From Candidatus Binatus soli (GTDB taxonomy: Bacteria; Desulfobacterota; Binatia; Binatales; Binataceae): DNA of 22,694 nt. Position numbers and translations under genes: made by a program. Under the pieces are notes generated by a model. The model saw only the letters and a list, made by a program, of their open reading frames with translations. It was not told where the DNA came from and ran no database searches. The stretch is taken from positions 1-22,694 of the forward strand of contig DLMJ01000002.1 in assembly GCA_002479255.1 (NCBI GenBank), read 5' to 3'. Positions 1 through 6,480 of the stretch are shown here, one piece after another (position 1 is the first letter of the stretch; each line of letters starts with the position of its first letter).

Positions 1-396
1 ACGGCAACTTCGACGCGCACCGCAACGCCGACTGCGACCGCGACGCTCACTGCAACGGCAACGTTCACGCCGACGCCGATGCCGACCGTGGCAGCGGCGC
101 TGGTTGTCTCGCCAAGCTCTGCGAGTTTTGCCGCGAAGCTGGGCAAGCGGAGCAAGGCAAAAGAAATAACCGCGCACAACGCCGGCAAAGTGCCGATACT
201 GCTGATAGGTGCGCAGGTGACTGGCGACTTCGTACTCTCGAATCAGTGCGGCGGGGCGCTGGAACCAAAAAAGAAATGCACCTATGCCGTGGTCTTCGCT
301 CCGACCGCAAAGGGGCTGCACGCCGGCCTCCTCACGATCAACAACAACGGCTCGAGCGGGCCGCGAACTGTGAACCTGTCAGGAACCGGGCAGTAG
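1..396 (+). CDS. Partial secreted protein: Thr-Ala-Pro linker plus choice-of-anchor-D/ASH-like domain (5' end missing)
   Basis: The reading frame is open from the first base, so the N-terminus lies left of the window. Residues 1 to about 27 are a low-complexity Thr/Ala/Pro linker. About 100 residues of a beta-sandwich-like domain follow: a start resembling LVVSPSSASF, a central CGGALEPKKKCTYAVVF, then FAPTAKGLHAGLLTI and a terminal NLSGTG. This order (a Cys pair around a Pro-rich turn, a hydrophobic strand, a GxLxI strand, terminal LSGTG) is the usual pattern of choice-of-anchor-D or HYDIN/ASH-type domains in secreted bacterial proteins. The domain is probably extracellular and structural. 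The substrate or partner is unknown, and the missing N-terminus may hold the functional domain. The linker resembles that of the ice-binding-like protein at 1871-3502. Confidence 0.75.
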   Translation, partial: TATSTRTATPTATATLTATATFTPTPMPTVAAALVVSPSSASFAAKLGKRSKAKEITAHNAGKVPILLIGAQVTGDFVLSNQCGGALEPKKKCTYAVVFAPTAKGLHAGLLTINNNGSSGPRTVNLSGTGQ

Positions 397-497
397 CGGC
401 GCCAGGGGATGGCGCGGAACTCGCTTCTCAACCTGACCAGGTTGCCTTCGATGTCTGGACTCCTTGCTCGGAAAAAACTCCCCCGCTCTCCATTCCC

Positions 498-528
498 AAA
501 AAAAAGGGCGACCCGCCGGGCCGCCCTT
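498..528 (-). terminator. Rho-independent terminator of the acyl-CoA dehydrogenase at 565-1770
   Basis: Read on the minus strand, a 7-bp GC-rich stem (AAGGGCG paired with CGCCCTT, with further GC pairing possible inside) is followed directly by a run of eight or nine T. It sits about 40 bases past the TAG stop of the minus-strand dehydrogenase. There is no T tract on the plus-strand side, so it should act on the minus strand only. Confidence 0.8.
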
Positions 529-564
529 CGTCGATTACCGCTCAGTTGGAACGTGAAAAGGTGA

Positions 565-1770
565 CTAGCCCTTGGGTAATCCGAGCACGCGCTCGCCGAT
601 GATGTTGTGCTGGATTTCGCTGGTGCCGCCGGCGATCGTCAGCGCCCGCGACGCGAGCATCCGATACAACCACTTGCCCTTGTCCAGCGCATGCGGCGCC
701 TTGAATTCCATCTGGCTGTACGGCCCCAGCATCTCCATCGCGAAGTTGTTCATGCGCAAGTTAAGTTCGCTGGTGCATAGCTTGAGCAGCGATCCCTCGG
801 GCCCCGGCGGCAGACCCTTGAGCCGGCGCGTCAGTTGCCGAAAGCCGGTGTAGCGCAGCGCAGCCGCCTCGCACGCGAAACCTCCCAGCTTCTGGCGCAC
901 GCTGGTGTCTTCCCACGCCGTGTGTCCGTTGCTGCGAATCGTCTTGACCAGCTCGACCATCTCCTTGACCTGGCCCATCAGGTCGCGCCCGCCGCCGATT
1001 CCCGACCGTTCGAACATCAGCGTGGTGATCGCGACCTGCCATCCCTGGTTTTTCTCGCCGAGAAGATTCTTCTTCGGCACCTTCACGTCCTCGAAGAAGA
1101 TCTCGTTGAAATTCGCGTCGCCTGTGATCTGCACGAGCGGGCGCACGGTCACGCCGGGACTGTGCATATCGACCAGGATGTAGCTGATCCCCTTATGCTT
1201 GGGCGCATCGGGATCGGTACGGACCAGCAGGAGACACATGTCCGCGTGATGCGCGTCGGAAGTCCAGACCTTCTGGCCGTTGACGATAAAGTAGTCGCCT
1301 TCCTCAACCGCGCGCATCTTCAGGGAGGCCACGTCGGAGCCCGCGTCCGGCTCGGAATATCCCTGGCACCAGAGCTCTTCCGCCGAAAGAATTTTCGCAA
1401 CGTGGCGCTTCTTCTGCTCCTCGGTGCCCCAATGAATGATGGTCGGACCGGCCAGCATGATACCCAGTCCGTTGACCAGCATCGGCGAGTCAACTTTCGC
1501 GAGCTCCTCGTTGTAAATGATTTGCTGCGTGAGCGTCGCGCCGCGGCCGCCGTACTCCTTGGGCCAGCCGATTCCGACCCATCCGCCCGCGTGCATCTTC
1601 TTGTGCCACTCGACCCGTCGCTTCCAGTCGTCCGGGCTGCCTTCGCTGACATCTTCGCGCAACAAGCCGCCACCATCTTCGGGCTTCCCCGCCTTGGGCA
1701 GGTTGGCATGGAGCCAGCTGCGAAACTCCTCGCGAAACGCCTCGTCCTCGGCGCTGAAATTGAAATCCAT
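565..1770 (-). CDS. Acyl-CoA dehydrogenase family protein (FadE-like), paralogue 1
   Basis: This 401-residue FAD flavoprotein should oxidise an acyl-CoA to its 2,3-enoyl-CoA in the cytoplasm. Visible family signatures are YSEPDAGSDVASL (about 138-150), the WTS flavin-binding segment near 169-171, and the C-terminal GGTSEIQHNIIGERVLGLPKG-type end. The usual MCAD catalytic Glu (IYEGT) is replaced by Gly near 381. A Glu in MFER at 254 falls where isovaleryl-CoA and long-chain dehydrogenases carry their base. I chose the ATG at 1770 because GGAGG precedes it by 5 bases and both paralogues start MDFN. A structured leader lies directly upstream and a terminator downstream, so it is probably monocistronic. 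Substrate is unknown; the branched or cyclic acyl-CoA type is only an inference. Confidence 0.93.
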   Translation of the reverse strand: MDFNFSAEDEAFREEFRSWLHANLPKAGKPEDGGGLLREDVSEGSPDDWKRRVEWHKKMHAGGWVGIGWPKEYGGRGATLTQQIIYNEELAKVDSPMLVNGLGIMLAGPTIIHWGTEEQKKRHVAKILSAEELWCQGYSEPDAGSDVASLKMRAVEEGDYFIVNGQKVWTSDAHHADMCLLLVRTDPDAPKHKGISYILVDMHSPGVTVRPLVQITGDANFNEIFFEDVKVPKKNLLGEKNQGWQVAITTLMFERSGIGGGRDLMGQVKEMVELVKTIRSNGHTAWEDTSVRQKLGGFACEAAALRYTGFRQLTRRLKGLPPGPEGSLLKLCTSELNLRMNNFAMEMLGPYSQMEFKAPHALDKGKWLYRMLASRALTIAGGTSEIQHNIIGERVLGLPKG

Positions 1771-1782
1771 TAGTGCCTCCGA

Positions 1783-1848
1783 TAGGGACCGCGTGATGCG
1801 CACCTGGCCGCGCTCACGACGAGCGTCAGCCGGCGGCTGCGGTCCCTA
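1783..1848 (-). promoter_or_regulatory. Candidate structured 5' leader (multibranch RNA) of the acyl-CoA dehydrogenase
   Basis: On the minus strand a perfect 10-bp inverted repeat, TAGGGACCGC (1848-1839) and GCGGTCCCTA (1792-1783), encloses 46 bases. Those bases can form at least two hairpins: CAGCC-GCC-GGCTG, and a 6-bp GCTC/GAGC-type stem with a short loop. The outer helix ends two bases before the GGAGG ribosome binding site, which is five bases before the ATG at 1770. A TATCAT -10-like hexamer sits just upstream of the first repeat arm, so the transcript could begin at the helix. The geometry suggests control of translation. It matches no riboswitch class I know, and the folding is by eye only. 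Confidence 0.4.
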
Positions 1849-1870
1849 ATGAATGATATCCCGAGCCGCC

Positions 1871-3502
1871 CTAACCCCCCGGAGTAGCCTCACCCGGGCA
1901 GGTACAACCGTAAACTGTAGTCCCATCCAGTGAAACCGAGCCGGTGTCCGCCAGCAGTCTACCGTTCACTATTGTGTCAGTAGCCACCGTGATTGATGCA
2001 TAGGCCATTATGCTTCCGTCGAATGTACTGTCAGTTCCAAGAGTCGCTGTACCGCCAACCAGCCAAAAGACGTTGCAAGGATTGGCGCCGTTTTCCAAGA
2101 CAAATCCTGTACCAGTTCCCGTGGTGAGTGAAGTGCCTACGGACTCTGCTTGGAAGATCCAGACAGCACTCGCCCCCTCGGCTCCGGCGTCGAGCGTGAG
2201 GTTCCCTGACGTTAGTGAAAATGTAGTGGCGGCCGCATTTGCCGTATAAACACCGGGACCGAGGGTCTGCCCGCCTAATTCTGCGGGTATTGAGATCGGG
2301 GTATATGAAGCGGCGACAAGTTCCGCCGCCCCCTTAATAGCCTGGCCATTCAATGCGGCGGCGGCATCCCCGACGGTCTCGGTGTCTGTGAACCCGGTCA
2401 CCGTCGGGCCTCCAGTTATGCTGGTCCCCGCACTCACCCCAAGATTTCCATTGATCTGGGTAGTAGGGATGGTGGTAACCGATAGGGCAGCCAGAACCGC
2501 GTAATTGCCTCGGGGGCTGGGTTCCGGAGTCGGACAAAGCGCCAGCGGAGCTACTATAGCCCCAGTCGGCGTTGCCGTGGGCGTCGCTGTAGTGGTAGCT
2601 GTCGCAGTTGGTGTTGCGGTCGCAGTTGCCGTTGCCGCTGTCGCGGTCGCAGTCGCCGTAGCGGTTGCGGTTGCGGTTGCGGTTGCCGTCGGAGTCGGAC
2701 TCGCGGTGGCAGTCGCGGTTGCGGTTGCCGTCGTGGCGGTGGCGGTCGGGGTGGCGCTCGCGGTCGCAGTAGCCGTCGCGGTCGGGGTCGGGGTCGGCGG
2801 GATAAACACGCTCTTTACGCCGAAGGGGCAGGTGCAGACGCCCTGACCGGTACCCAACCTAATGATATCGGCGCACGCTTCCGGCAATCCTTCAAAGAGT
2901 TCCGCCGGAGCCGGAACATCGGCCTGGAACGCGGTTTCGGTGATCTGGGTAACCTGTATGTGGTCGGCCCAAGCCACCAGTTCCGAACCGGGTTTCAGCG
3001 TCAACCCGGTGCCCGCCGCGGTTGGATCGCAGCAGACGTTGGTGCTGGGGTCGCAATACACGTAATCGGCCGGATGTCCCGGTGTGGAATTTGGTAAGCT
3101 CGACAGAATACGGATCGAGCCGTCGTGGATGAGGGTACCTACCGCCACCGGGTTGTTCGCCAATTGGGTGTTGATGTTGAGGGTCAACAGAGCATCCGCG
3201 GTCAGCGGGCATCCGCAGCAGGCCTGCATCGCCTGCTCGGTATTGAAGACGTAGATGTTCGCGCAAGTTTCGCCCTCTAGCGCGTAGGGGGCCGTGGCCG
3301 TTGGATCTCCCTCGAGGGGAGCAATGATATTGACGTAGGCCTGTCCGCCAAGGGGGTAGCTGGCGTTGCTGAAATAATTCTGCAACTCCGTCCCGTACTC
3401 TTCGGGCTCTGCCGCCGCCATGCCTGACCACGCGAACGTCGCGATGGCCGCGGCCAGCAGGATCATCGTGCTTGTGCTCAGAACTCTATTAGTTGAAAGC
3501 AT
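1871..3502 (-). CDS. Secreted protein with Cys-rich N-terminal domain, Thr-Ala-Pro linker and DUF3494 (ice-binding-like) domain
   Basis: A 543-residue exported protein. Residues 1-30 are a signal peptide (hydrophobic stretch ending MAAAE). Residues about 32-230 form a domain I do not recognise, with about ten Cys (CCGC near 95-98, CC near 157-158, CTC near 223-225). Residues about 235-311 are a Thr-Ala-Thr-Pro linker. From about 320 to the end is a DUF3494 ice-binding-like beta-solenoid domain: NYAVLAALSV, INGNLGVSAGTSITG, ELGGQTLGPGVY, AVWIFQ, CNVFWLVGGTATLG and VNGRLLA are typical. Members bind ice or act as adhesion modules; here the role is open. The ATG at 3502 is preferred over 3544 because it has AGGGG at a good distance and puts the signal peptide at the N-terminus. 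Confidence 0.85.
   Translation of the reverse strand: MLSTNRVLSTSTMILLAAAIATFAWSGMAAAEPEEYGTELQNYFSNASYPLGGQAYVNIIAPLEGDPTATAPYALEGETCANIYVFNTEQAMQACCGCPLTADALLTLNINTQLANNPVAVGTLIHDGSIRILSSLPNSTPGHPADYVYCDPSTNVCCDPTAAGTGLTLKPGSELVAWADHIQVTQITETAFQADVPAPAELFEGLPEACADIIRLGTGQGVCTCPFGVKSVFIPPTPTPTATATATASATPTATATTATATATATASPTPTATATATATATATATATAATATATATPTATATTTATPTATPTGAIVAPLALCPTPEPSPRGNYAVLAALSVTTIPTTQINGNLGVSAGTSITGGPTVTGFTDTETVGDAAAALNGQAIKGAAELVAASYTPISIPAELGGQTLGPGVYTANAAATTFSLTSGNLTLDAGAEGASAVWIFQAESVGTSLTTGTGTGFVLENGANPCNVFWLVGGTATLGTDSTFDGSIMAYASITVATDTIVNGRLLADTGSVSLDGTTVYGCTCPGEATPGG
2569..2803 (-). repeat. Degenerate hexanucleotide repeat tract coding for the Thr-Ala-(Thr-Pro) linker
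   Basis: About 235 bases of imperfect six-base units (plus-strand GTTGCG, GTCGCA, GTTGCC and similar) code for alternating Thr-Ala with occasional Thr-Pro and Ser. The reading frame is intact throughout. Such linkers are flexible spacers in secreted proteins, and the tract is prone to slippage. The same repeat type is found at 1-87. Confidence 0.85.
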
Positions 3503-3605
3503 ATAGTCCCCTTGTTCGTTCCGGAGCACACGAACCAACGGCATAACTGAGCGCCATCCTGCGCCAGACAGCTTAGATTACTGGAAGTAGATAGCATCAA
3601 ATTTG

Positions 3606-3629
3606 TCACATTGCGAGCACCAAATGTGA
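3606..3629. repeat. Inverted repeat TCACATT / AATGTGA between divergent genes
   Basis: A 7-bp inverted repeat with a 10-base spacer lies in the roughly 210-base region between the minus-strand ice-binding-like gene (start 3502) and the plus-strand membrane protein (start about 3716). A second TTGTCAC copy sits at 3635-3641. It could be an operator or a small hairpin. I see no convincing -35/-10 pair nearby. The rest of 3503-3715 shows nothing recognisable. Confidence 0.25.
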
Positions 3630-3715
3630 AAAACTTGTCACGCCGAGATGCAGGAGCGGGGCCTCTGCTTGCGCGTTTTCGGGTAACGAGTAGATTGGTC
3701 GTTCGTACTCACGTC

Positions 3716-4180
3716 ATGCGACGCAACCCCGGCCCCTTCGAGCCATTCATTTACATCCTCCAGACGCCAATCATGTTTCGCGTGGTCGGTTTGGGCGGGC
3801 TGCTCCTGTTCACCATTATCGTGCTTTCAATCGCATTCGAGCACAGCGCGGGCGCCGCGGTCTTCGGGCTCGCGTTGATGGGCGCGTTGTGGTTCGAGGC
3901 AAGCGCCAACGTCTGCCGGCGATGCCGCTTCTACGGGACGTGGCATTGCCTGGGGCAGGGGATGCTAGCGTCGAAACTGTTTTCGCGAATCGACGAGCGG
4001 CTGGGCGAGCCGGGAACGATGCTGCACGGCGCACTGTTGGCCGCCTACTTGATTTACGGGCTGTTCTGGCTATGGCATGCGCCGATGCTCGGATTCATTT
4101 TCACGCTCTGGGTTCCGATTGCGCTGGTCACCGCGACCGCGCCCGCGGGCTTCTCGTGGCGCGCGTTGAAGCCGAGCTAA
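3716..4180 (+). CDS. Small membrane protein with CxxC...C motif, function unknown
   Basis: About 154 residues with a hydrophobic pair of helices near the N-terminus (RVVGLGGLLLFTIIVLSIAF and AAVFGLALMGALWF). A polar central segment, NVCRRCRFYGTWHCLGQG, follows, then two more hydrophobic segments near the C-terminus. The three Cys and one His in CRRCRFYGTWHC could bind a metal or be redox active. I do not recognise a named family. The frame extends up to 3611, but the first 35 residues of that longer version look non-coding. I prefer the ATG at 3716, although no clear ribosome binding site is seen at either. The gene is convergent with the phasin-like gene, with two hairpins between them. Confidence 0.6.
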   Translation: MRRNPGPFEPFIYILQTPIMFRVVGLGGLLLFTIIVLSIAFEHSAGAAVFGLALMGALWFEASANVCRRCRFYGTWHCLGQGMLASKLFSRIDERLGEPGTMLHGALLAAYLIYGLFWLWHAPMLGFIFTLWVPIALVTATAPAGFSWRALKPS

Positions 4181-4193
4181 AGCAGCCCGATTG

Positions 4194-4254
4194 TTCCCCT
4201 TCCCATAATGGGAAGGGGAATGATCGTGACTTGCCCTTCCTTCGCAAGGAAGGG
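4194..4254. repeat. Two tandem perfect palindromes between convergent genes
   Basis: The first palindrome is an 11-bp perfect stem, TTCCCCTTCCC / GGGAAGGGGAA, with loop ATAAT (4194-4220). The second is a 9-bp perfect stem, CCCTTCCTT / AAGGAAGGG, with a 3-base loop (4234-4254). Both are built from the same CCCTTCC/GGAAGGG words and lie between the ends of two convergent genes. There is no T tract, so they are not classic intrinsic terminators. They may work as bidirectional stops or be a REP-like genomic repeat. Confidence 0.6.
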
Positions 4255-4267
4255 GACCAGAGAGCGG

Positions 4268-4594
4268 TTATTCGAGGCGCCAGAGGGAACGGGCGGCGTT
4301 GGCGGAGCGCTCGACGAACTTCTTCCCGTACTTGATCTGCGCCTCGAAGATGGGAGCGAGCCGAGTTTCCTTGGCCCACTGGGTGGCGGAAGCCTGGAAA
4401 TCGATCGCCTGGTTGGCGACTTTCTCGCTGGTGTCGATATACCACGCGGCGAACTTCTTCGCGCGCTTGACGCTCAGCAGGTTGCTGCCCAAATTGCTGA
4501 TACTCTCGACCACTCCCGAATCATGCGGTTTGTGTGCTGAGTGTGTCTCTTTGTGTTCTGAGTGTGTGTGTTCTGAGTGTGTGTGTTCCGACAT
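4268..4594 (-). CDS. Phasin-like protein with His-rich repeat N-terminus
   Basis: A 108-residue protein. Residues 1-24 are a His-rich, Ser/Thr/Glu-containing segment built on HTHSE repeats (eight His). Residues about 28-108 are a predicted amphipathic helical region: SVKRAKKFAAWYIDTSEKVANQ, FQASATQWAKETRLAPIFEAQ, KKFVERSANAARSLWRL. The spacing of aromatic and Ala residues and the WAKET-xAPxFEAQ pattern look like short phasin proteins that coat PHA granules. A PHA synthase gene lies upstream on the same strand, which supports this. The ATG at 4594 is chosen over 4657 because AGGAGA lies seven bases before it. The His-rich head is unusual for a phasin and may bind metal or be only a polar tag. 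Confidence 0.7.
   Translation of the reverse strand: MSEHTHSEHTHSEHKETHSAHKPHDSGVVESISNLGSNLLSVKRAKKFAAWYIDTSEKVANQAIDFQASATQWAKETRLAPIFEAQIKYGKKFVERSANAARSLWRLE
4555..4584. repeat. Two perfect 15-bp tandem repeats within the phasin-like gene
   Basis: GTTCTGAGTGTGTGT occurs twice in succession (4555-4569, 4570-4584), with a degenerate relative nearby. It encodes the HTHSE units of the phasin-like protein on the minus strand. The unit is a multiple of three, so changes in copy number would keep the frame. Confidence 0.85.
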
Positions 4595-4741
4595 ATCTTT
4601 TTCTCCTGATTTTCGGCGCGACGCGAGCTCGCCGGTTGTTTTACTAAGGTTAACCATCGATTCTGATTTTGCCCGTTTCTTTGTCGGCTCCGCGACGACA
4701 GCGGCGGTTTTACGCTGCCCGGTTCCCCGGTGTGATCGTTT

Positions 4742-5809
4742 TCAGTCATCGCGGGCTTCCAGCCAGTTCGCGATTTGGGGCCACAGGCGCTTGAGCGAGC
4801 CGGAACTGATTGCCGCGCCCATGTGGCCGGTTGGAAAGTGCAAATTCTGTTTGTCGGCGCTCGACACGAGTCCGGGGAGCGGCTCACTGGACAGTGGATT
4901 GACGATATCGTCGAGGTCGCCGATGACGTTGAGCAGCGGCGACACGATGCGTTTGAGGTCCGCGATGGTATCGCCCACTTTCATCGCGCCCTTCATCAGA
5001 GAGTTTTCGCGCCACATCTCGCTGGTCTCGAGAAATATCCGTCCCGCCATCGGAACGTCGCTATGAAGCCATCGCTGGAACAGCCAGAACGTGTCGATGT
5101 GGCCGGGGCGCGACGAGTTGCGGTATGCGCCGACGAACTTGTCGAACAGGTGGTAGGTGGGCGCCAGCGCGTTGAAGCCGGAGTAGAGCATCCAGGCCGG
5201 CGCGTTGCCGTACATCTCGACGATCATCCGGGCGCTGCGCGCGGTCATCGCAGCCGTCAGATGCTCGATGGGCAACTGACGGACGCTGGTGTCGAGCGGA
5301 ATCGTCAACGAGACGAGATTTTTCACGTTGGCGCTGTGGATCGCGCTGTAGATCAAGCCGAGCAGCGCGCCGAAGCAGTAGCCGATGATCGAAACCTGTT
5401 CGATGCCCGCATAAATCTGAATGGCGCGAACCGCGTTGGCGATATCGATGTTTACGTAGGCGTCGAAGCCGCGCCATTTGTCGCTGGGCCGGGGCGGAAT
5501 CCAATCGATCAGGTAAACGTCGAAACCCTGGCGGACGAGAAACTCGATGACGCTGCGGCCGGCCTGGAGGTCGAGGATGAAGGGGCGCTTGATGAGCGAA
5601 TAGATGAGCAGCAGGGGCACGCGATGCTGCACCCCGGCGCCGCGCGCCTCGTAGTGACGCAGGCGGACCAGGCCCGACTCGTAGATGACGCGCGAGCGCG
5701 TTGCGGGCGGAGGGTCGTCCATCGTTGCGCCGAAGCCGGTGCGAAACGCCTCGAGCGTGCGCATCGTGCCTTCCATCCAGAGCGAAGCGATCTCGTTAAT
5801 GGCCGACAT
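4742..5809 (-). CDS. phaC: Class III-like poly(3-hydroxyalkanoate) synthase, catalytic subunit PhaC
   Basis: A 355-residue alpha/beta-hydrolase-fold protein, the usual length for class III PhaC and far shorter than class I. It polymerises hydroxyacyl-CoA into polyester at the granule surface. The lipase-like box GYCFGA places the nucleophilic Cys at 145, the Asp is in GDLDDIV (about 300), and the His is in FPTGHMG (329). The spacing is close to that known for Allochromatium PhaC (149, 302, 331). The usual DHIV here reads DDIV, a small departure. The protein N-terminally includes PLLLIYSLIKRPFILDL and DVYLIDW, typical of PhaC. Its start overlaps the end of the PhaE-like gene by 14 bases, so the two are probably translationally coupled. 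A weak GGGGA lies before the ATG. Confidence 0.9.
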   Translation of the reverse strand: MSAINEIASLWMEGTMRTLEAFRTGFGATMDDPPPATRSRVIYESGLVRLRHYEARGAGVQHRVPLLLIYSLIKRPFILDLQAGRSVIEFLVRQGFDVYLIDWIPPRPSDKWRGFDAYVNIDIANAVRAIQIYAGIEQVSIIGYCFGALLGLIYSAIHSANVKNLVSLTIPLDTSVRQLPIEHLTAAMTARSARMIVEMYGNAPAWMLYSGFNALAPTYHLFDKFVGAYRNSSRPGHIDTFWLFQRWLHSDVPMAGRIFLETSEMWRENSLMKGAMKVGDTIADLKRIVSPLLNVIGDLDDIVNPLSSEPLPGLVSSADKQNLHFPTGHMGAAISSGSLKRLWPQIANWLEARDD

Positions 5810-6263
5810 CTTTAGCGATCCCCGCCACGTCTTTCCCCGGCCATTGCGGCCACCCCGGGAATTGGTAAGCGCTGGATTTCCGCGCCGCCGCCGGCGATTT
5901 CACCGCGTCACGCTCGGCGACCGCGTCGCGAAGTTCCTCGCGCATCGATCGAACGTCGATTCGAATCGCTTCGACATCGCTCGCCGACGGCAGGCCGACT
6001 GCCGGCCACAGGGCGGCGAAGAAGGCGCCCGCGACGGCCGCGTTGAACCGCTGCCATCGAAGCACGATGTCGATTGCGCCGCCGAGCACATTGCCGACGG
6101 CGGGACTGGTAAAGAGCCGATTGGTCACGTCGTTGGCGGCGCCGACGGCGGTGTCGTACGCCTTCCAGGCGATTTCATGAACTTGGCGATCGATCCCGCT
6201 TTCCGAAAAAGAAGAGTCGTTGGAATTCAGGTTTATCCTTGTGTCGCCGTTGTTATGAGCCAT
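5796..6263 (-). CDS. phaE: Short PhaE/PhaR-like subunit of the PHA synthase
   Basis: A 155-residue protein, mostly helical. It has a polar N-terminus (1-25), amphipathic helices at about 28-85, then AALWPAVGLPSASDVEAIRI followed by DVRSMREEL. This "GLP-xx-xDV-xx-l" turn and coiled-coil end is the conserved C-terminal motif of PhaE/PhaR and phasin-like partners that activate class III/IV PHA synthase. Known PhaE proteins are usually about twice as long, so this is a compact version, closer in size to PhaR. The gene overlaps phaC by 14 bases. AGGGG precedes the ATG at 6263 by about eight bases, and a promoter with a consensus -35 lies upstream. It could also be classed simply as a phasin, since sequence similarity between these families is low. 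Confidence 0.65.
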   Translation of the reverse strand: MAHNNGDTRINLNSNDSSFSESGIDRQVHEIAWKAYDTAVGAANDVTNRLFTSPAVGNVLGGAIDIVLRWQRFNAAVAGAFFAALWPAVGLPSASDVEAIRIDVRSMREELRDAVAERDAVKSPAAARKSSAYQFPGWPQWPGKDVAGIAKDVGH

Positions 6264-6309
6264 CGCAGATACCCCTGATTCGGTGAAGGCGCGTCATTCT
6301 TGGTTCTGT

Positions 6310-6338
6310 AAGTTATGCTAATATCAGAGATATGTCAA
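6310..6338 (-). promoter_or_regulatory. Sigma-70-type promoter of the phaE-phaC operon with a palindrome in the spacer
   Basis: On the minus strand a perfect -35 TTGACA (6338-6333) is followed after 17 bases by TAACTT (6315-6310). An overlapping CATAAC is an alternative -10 with a shorter spacer. The surrounding sequence is markedly AT-rich compared with the window. A perfect palindrome, ATATC-AGA-GATAT (6321-6333), fills most of the spacer and touches the -35. It is placed where a repressor would block RNA polymerase. The nearest start downstream is phaE at 6263. Confidence 0.55.
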
Positions 6339-6480
6339 GGATTAGATATATTTAAGTCTGTCGCGGAGGTGACAAAAGCCGCAAATCGGGAAAATCCATT
6401 CGCGACAATCAGAGCGTTTATGGTACGAGAAGGCGGGCGCTCCGCTCGGGTGACCGGCTGAACCGGGCGGGGAAAAAAAG

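Noticed and set aside
835..1773. Open frame of 312 residues on the plus strand over the first dehydrogenase
   Set aside because: It is antisense to a clear acyl-CoA dehydrogenase and its translation is Arg/His/Leu-rich with no recognisable domain. Long antisense frames are expected in GC-rich coding DNA.
2569..2803. Repeat tract considered as a CRISPR array or other non-coding repeat
   Set aside because: There are no equal repeats with unique spacers, and the frame is intact and codes for a Thr-Ala linker.
3606..3629. TCACATT / AATGTGA considered as a CRP-type site
   Set aside because: The half sites are in the opposite order to the TGTGA-N6-TCACA consensus and the spacer is 10 bases.
4595..4741. 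Possible terminator between phaC and the phasin-like gene
   Set aside because: Only short stems (CAGCG/CGCTG and CCGG/CCGG) without a T tract are seen, so co-transcription remains possible and no feature is called.
4775..5815. Open frame of 346 residues on the plus strand over phaC
   Set aside because: It is antisense to a gene with a complete PHA synthase active site, and the protein is low-complexity Val/Asp/Arg/Ala.
5685..6278. Open frame of 197 residues on the plus strand over the PhaE-like gene
   Set aside because: It is a shadow of the minus-strand gene; there is no ribosome binding site or family signature, and the minus frame has both.
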